DNA of 64,000 bases, from positions 5,952,001-6,016,000 of the forward strand of contig CP019882.1 of NCBI GenBank assembly GCA_002007745.1. Direction: 5' to 3'. Of the stretch, positions 60,813 to 64,000 are shown piece after piece. The notes under the pieces are model-generated. The model was not told the DNA's origin, did not search any database, and saw nothing but the letters and a program-made list of their open reading frames with translations. Every line of letters starts with the position of its first letter. Within the stretch, counting starts at the first letter, position 1. Made by a program: the position numbers and the translations under genes. The DNA is from Mycolicibacterium litorale. GTDB lineage: Bacteria > Actinomycetota > Actinomycetes > Mycobacteriales > Mycobacteriaceae.

Positions 60813-62012
60813 TCACTGGCAGGCGTTCGGAAGTCGTGGGCGATGGGCAGCAGCCAGGCCCAGCGTCTCGGTAGCCGAGTTCTCGCGGAGGAGCGCGGCT
60901 TCGCTGACAAGATAACGTTGTATGTCGGTGGCCACTGAGTCTGCGCAGCGGGGCTGTCGCTGGTGCATGTCATAGATATCCTGCTCACGCAGCAGTGCTG
61001 CGTCCGCAGGCCGCCAGAATGCGCGCGGTGAGTCGCGATCGACGAGGAAGTTCTCCTCGGTGAATTCTGACATGTAACGATTGGCGCCGATGAGGACCAG
61101 GATCCCTTGCCCGGATTGGCCCAGTTCAGCCAACGCCTGATCCAAGTGTGCTCGGCAGTTACAGTCGGACGCCAGGACGACATCGCCGGCTACGCACTCC
61201 CTGTGGACCATCAGCGGCGTGGACTCGTCCACGGCTGCCAATTCTCCGAATACGAACGCATCATGTCGGACAGGTCGAAATTTTCCACCGAAGACGAGCT
61301 GCAGGCATCGGCCGCCGGCCAGTCGAACAGAGCGCCGCCACAACGGCACTAAGGTGAAATCAGTGCCACGACGATATGCGATGAGTTCGGACACTGAGAC
61401 CTGCGCCAGGTGGTGAGCCTTACAGAACTCACCCAGGGCATTTCCGCACATCAAAGTCCCAGCGTCGGTGACTAACTCACCCAAGGCGGCGGCCGGCGTT
61501 AGGCCGGCCATTGCCGCGAGGTCCACGGCAGCTTCGGTAAAGCCGGGCCTTCGCAACAGGCCGCCTGGCATCGCACATACCGGGATGACGTGGCCAGGCC
61601 GAGTGAAGTCTTCGGGCGCAGCACCTTCGTCTGCCAACATTCGGATCGTCATTGCCCGATCTTTGGCGCTTATTCCCGTCGTCACACCGGATACCGCATC
61701 GACTGCGACAGTGTAGAAGCGAGACAAGCTGTCCGGGCCTGAGTTAACCAGCAATGGCAGGTCTAGCACCGTGAATCGTTCCGGTGTCACCGCGGCTCGC
61801 AAATAGCCTGAGGTGTACCGCACACCGAACGACACGGTCGCGGAGGTGGCCAGCTCGGCGGCGAACACTAGATAAGCCAGATCTGGCCGATTGTCGGCCA
61901 CCAGGACAACAGGCTCACCTGCCCGCATAGCGTCAATCGCGCGGGCGACTGACGGCGACGCTTGCGCCCTGCCTTCAGCAGCCTGGCCGGACCTCGGCGA
62001 CGGCACCGTCAT
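60813..62012 (-). CDS. RibBA-like protein with altered catalytic motifs
   Basis: 399 residues with the two-domain layout of RibBA. The N-domain follows DHBP synthase (AIDAMRAGEPVVLVADNRPD, GVTTGISAKDRAMTIRMLAD, RPGHVIPVCAMPGGLLRRPG), but the catalytic DDEDRENEGD reads ADNRPDLAYL, and GHTEA reads GFTEA, so the metal/acid residues and the His are lost. The C-domain keeps the zinc Cys pattern of GTP cyclohydrolase II (HRECVAGDVVLASDCNCR), but the following GTP loop (RQEGRNIGL in E. coli) is missing. It cannot be a normal riboflavin enzyme. It starts 37 bp after a flavin hydroxylase gene, suggesting recruitment to that pathway. Confidence 0.75.
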   Translation of the reverse strand: MTVPSPRSGQAAEGRAQASPSVARAIDAMRAGEPVVLVADNRPDLAYLVFAAELATSATVSFGVRYTSGYLRAAVTPERFTVLDLPLLVNSGPDSLSRFYTVAVDAVSGVTTGISAKDRAMTIRMLADEGAAPEDFTRPGHVIPVCAMPGGLLRRPGFTEAAVDLAAMAGLTPAAALGELVTDAGTLMCGNALGEFCKAHHLAQVSVSELIAYRRGTDFTLVPLWRRSVRLAGGRCLQLVFGGKFRPVRHDAFVFGELAAVDESTPLMVHRECVAGDVVLASDCNCRAHLDQALAELGQSGQGILVLIGANRYMSEFTEENFLVDRDSPRAFWRPADAALLREQDIYDMHQRQPRCADSVATDIQRYLVSEAALLRENSATETLGLAAAHRPRLPNACQ

Positions 62013-62049
62013 CTCGCCAACTCGACACCGGCCGACATGCCGCAGCAGA

Positions 62050-63276
62050 TCACCGCCGCGAGCTCTCGGGAATCAACCCACTGGTCTGACGGTCGGCATA
62101 GAGCCAGTCAACCAAGCGGAAGTCATTCGGCGCCAATTGACTAAGCAGTGCATTGCGCAGAATGGCTATCACACCGTCACCGTGGACGATGTCACCGACG
62201 CGTCGCGCCCAGAGTTGGACTTGGCTAGCCCGGGGCAGTCGGATTTGTTCGTAGCGGGCCAGCGCATCGGCGGTCGCGACGCCAGGTTCCGTGAGGCACT
62301 GCCCAAGGATGTGCGCATCTTCCAGCGCCTGGCATGCGCCCTGAGCCAGGTACTGCAGCATCGGATGCGCAGCGTCGCCGAGCAAGGTGACGCGTCCCCT
62401 TGTCCACGTGGCTGTCGGCGGCCTGTCGAAGAGAGCCCAGCGACGATCCCGGTTCAACAGTGCCGCTGAGGACCGTACGCGCTTGTCGAGTTGGCTGAAT
62501 CGTTCGTCGAGTTCCTCTGGGGTGCCCCAGGTCTGCGATTCGGGATCCACTCCCTCGTGGTAGGCGTCACTGACGATTACCCCAACCTGGTTGAAGAGTC
62601 CGCCTCCACGTACGGGGTATTGGATGAGGTGCATGTTCGGACCGACCCACCAAGTGACGGAGGGCGGTTCACCCGCTGAGTGCGCAAGAGCGATCGGGAC
62701 TGTGCCGCGGTAGGCAACATCACCCCGGCACACCGGAGGCCCGTCGCCAACGACGTACTCGCGACATACCGACCGCAGCCCGTCGGCGCCGATCACCAGG
62801 TCGGTCACATACCGCGTTCCGTCCTCGCATACCACCACGACATCGTCGTCGCGGTCCTGTATGCCGATGACGTGGCGCGAGTTCTCCAGCGTGACCAGCT
62901 CGTTGGATTCACACGCGGCTAGCAGTGCGGACAGCAGATCACTACGGTGGGTGACGACATAGGGCGCATCGTAGGTCTCCTGAAATTGTTCGCCGAAGTC
63001 GATCTCGACAAGAACGTCGCCATTTTGCGCATCCCTGAGCACGCCGCGCTCTGGCCGAACAGCGTCGCGCAGAGCAGTGTCGAGCACACCGAGCTCATCG
63101 AGAATACGAAGTGCGTTCGGCGCGAGTTGGATACCGGCACCGATCTCCTCAAAAGCCGGCGCCCTTTCCAAAACGTGGACGCGCCGACCCCGCGATGCCA
63201 GCGATACGGCGGTAGCCAATCCGCCAATGCCACCACCAACGATGATGGTTGGAGCTGACGACTCCCTCGCCATCAC
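62050..63276 (-). CDS. FAD-dependent salicylate/3-hydroxybenzoate hydroxylase-like enzyme
   Basis: 408 residues. TIIVGGGIGGLATAVSLASR binds FAD; the group signature FEEIGAGIQLAPNALRILDE and YVVTHRSDLLSALLAACE are typical of salicylate 1-hydroxylase and 3-hydroxybenzoate 6-hydroxylase; LVIGADGLRSVCREYVV (DG) and VTLLGDAAHPMLQYLAQGAC (GD) complete the fold, with GxAxQALEDA. Since a gentisate dioxygenase gene follows at the right edge, 3-hydroxybenzoate 6-hydroxylase (giving gentisate) is the favoured reading, with salicylate 5- or 1-hydroxylation as alternatives. Confidence 0.85.
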   Translation of the reverse strand: MMARESSAPTIIVGGGIGGLATAVSLASRGRRVHVLERAPAFEEIGAGIQLAPNALRILDELGVLDTALRDAVRPERGVLRDAQNGDVLVEIDFGEQFQETYDAPYVVTHRSDLLSALLAACESNELVTLENSRHVIGIQDRDDDVVVVCEDGTRYVTDLVIGADGLRSVCREYVVGDGPPVCRGDVAYRGTVPIALAHSAGEPPSVTWWVGPNMHLIQYPVRGGGLFNQVGVIVSDAYHEGVDPESQTWGTPEELDERFSQLDKRVRSSAALLNRDRRWALFDRPPTATWTRGRVTLLGDAAHPMLQYLAQGACQALEDAHILGQCLTEPGVATADALARYEQIRLPRASQVQLWARRVGDIVHGDGVIAILRNALLSQLAPNDFRLVDWLYADRQTSGLIPESSRR

Positions 63277-63390
63277 CGCACCTGGCTTTTCGAACGATTC
63301 CCGGTCACGCTACCTCCGCACTCCTGTCTGAATGACCCTCACCTGTAGACCGTCGCGCCCGCAGTCCCACCCGGATGACGCCAGTCGGTC

Positions 63391-64000
63391 TCAGCCCGTC
63401 GCCGATATGAGCTGCTGACGTCGGCCTTCAAATGAACCAGTGACTTCCTGCGGCAACGACTCGGTGTGCTCGCGGTACAGACCAAGTGCTTTGAGTACCG
63501 GCTTGTCGGTTACCGAGAAGAGGTCGCTTTCCACGTTCGCGTGGTGCTCTACACATGCCCATGACGGCACGACGAAGATGTCCCCAGCCGACCATTCGAA
63601 CTTGGTGCCGTCGATGACGGAATCACCGCTGCCGCGAAAGACCACGAAGATCGAGCTCGCGACCTCCCGACGCGCCGCACTCCGCTGTCCCTCAGCGATG
63701 CGATGTGCATGGCATCCGATCGTGGGCAGCACGCTGGCACCGGTGACCGGGTTGACGTACTCGATCGACACCATTGCCGTATTCAGTCGTGTCAGCAGCG
63801 CGCCGAGGCTCTTGTTCGTGTCGTCGTAGCGGTAGGTCAGCAGCGGCGAGTACGTCGGAGGCACAGCGGGATTGCCTAGTTGCGGTCTGGTCGCGCGGCC
63901 ACCGTAGATCGCCTCGGAGATGTTGTGGCCATGGACGGGTTGCATGTCGTCGCCGGGGAATTGTTCGAAGAAGATCGCGTCGAGATGGCTGACGAGTGGA
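63391..64000 (-). CDS. Gentisate 1,2-dioxygenase, start outside window
   Basis: The frame is open to the right edge, so the N-terminus is missing; about 203 residues are visible. The upstream codons LDAIFFEQFPGDDMQP and the cupin strands RYDDTNKSLGALLTRLNTAM, IFVVFRGSGDSVIDG and FEWSAGDIFVVPSWACVEHH match the C-terminal cupin of gentisate 1,2-dioxygenase, which opens the ring of gentisate to maleylpyruvate with Fe(II) and O2. It lies 114 bp upstream of the hydroxylase gene on the same strand, so transcription would run dioxygenase, hydroxylase, RibBA-like. Isomerase and hydrolase genes may lie outside the window. Confidence 0.8.
   Translation of the reverse strand, partial: PLVSHLDAIFFEQFPGDDMQPVHGHNISEAIYGGRATRPQLGNPAVPPTYSPLLTYRYDDTNKSLGALLTRLNTAMVSIEYVNPVTGASVLPTIGCHAHRIAEGQRSAARREVASSIFVVFRGSGDSVIDGTKFEWSAGDIFVVPSWACVEHHANVESDLFSVTDKPVLKALGLYREHTESLPQEVTGSFEGRRQQLISATG

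Noticed and set aside
1..64000. Insertion sequences, phage genes, tRNA, rRNA or CRISPR arrays
   Set aside because: No transposase, integrase, repeat-spacer pattern or tRNA-like cloverleaf was recognised by reading; a dedicated search could still find small elements.

Overview
The window is high-GC actinobacterial DNA. A DUF3159 membrane protein, a CrtL-type lycopene cyclase, many TetR regulators and many acyl-CoA genes point to a fast-growing Mycobacterium/Mycolicibacterium or a close Mycobacteriales relative. This is inferred from gene content, not from a marker gene. I saw no rRNA, tRNA, CRISPR array or insertion sequence.

Left part (1-14.2 kb): a glycosyltransferase-like gene cut by the window edge, a lycopene cyclase, a decayed phosphotransferase, a DUF1905-PIN fusion, DUF3159, a broken alpha/beta hydrolase, a metallo-beta-lactamase (MBL) fold hydrolase divergent from a TetR gene, an AtzA/TrzA-type amidohydrolase, a DUF4331 protein, a MerR regulator facing an NTF2-like/SDR operon behind a MerR-type and apparently leaderless promoter, and a LIP-family lipase whose nucleophile Ser is replaced by Leu.

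Central part (14.5-36.0 kb): one CoA-linked catabolic locus. Eleven tightly packed minus-strand genes run from an acyl-CoA synthetase through an acyl-CoA dehydrogenase (ACAD), HyuA, HyuB, DUF1330, Zn-ADH, SDR, an APH-type kinase, an ACAD10/11-type dehydrogenase, a second ACAD and an SDR. Divergent from them are thiolase, enoyl-CoA hydratase, SDR, CoA-transferase and TetR, followed by quinone reductase, a maleylacetate reductase-like enzyme and another crotonase. Three intergenic sites share sequence and look like operators of one TetR regulon. The kinase/ACAD pair is a split version of animal ACAD10/11 and suggests a 4-hydroxyacyl intermediate. The substrate is unknown.

Right part (36-64 kb): a series of small modules, each a regulator with its own palindromic operators next to one or two enzymes: TetR/TetX-like monooxygenase/SGNH hydrolase; TetR/chlorophyllase-like hydrolase; GlxA-type AraC; HD hydrolase and RidA-like protein; SDR/TetR; MBL/TetR; FAD monooxygenase; an MBL pair around a TetR, one copy with a destroyed metal motif; MBL/MarR. 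It ends in an aromatic-looking set: FMN reductase, a TAXI binding protein without a signal peptide, a resorcylate-decarboxylase-like amidohydrolase, a BBE-type oxidase, a luciferase-like monooxygenase, TetR, a strongly altered RibBA-like protein, a salicylate/3-hydroxybenzoate hydroxylase-like enzyme and the start-truncated gentisate 1,2-dioxygenase.

Six genes are broken in the same way: one base is missing from a G/C run of 4-6. This looks like consensus error and should be resolved before the genes are called dead.
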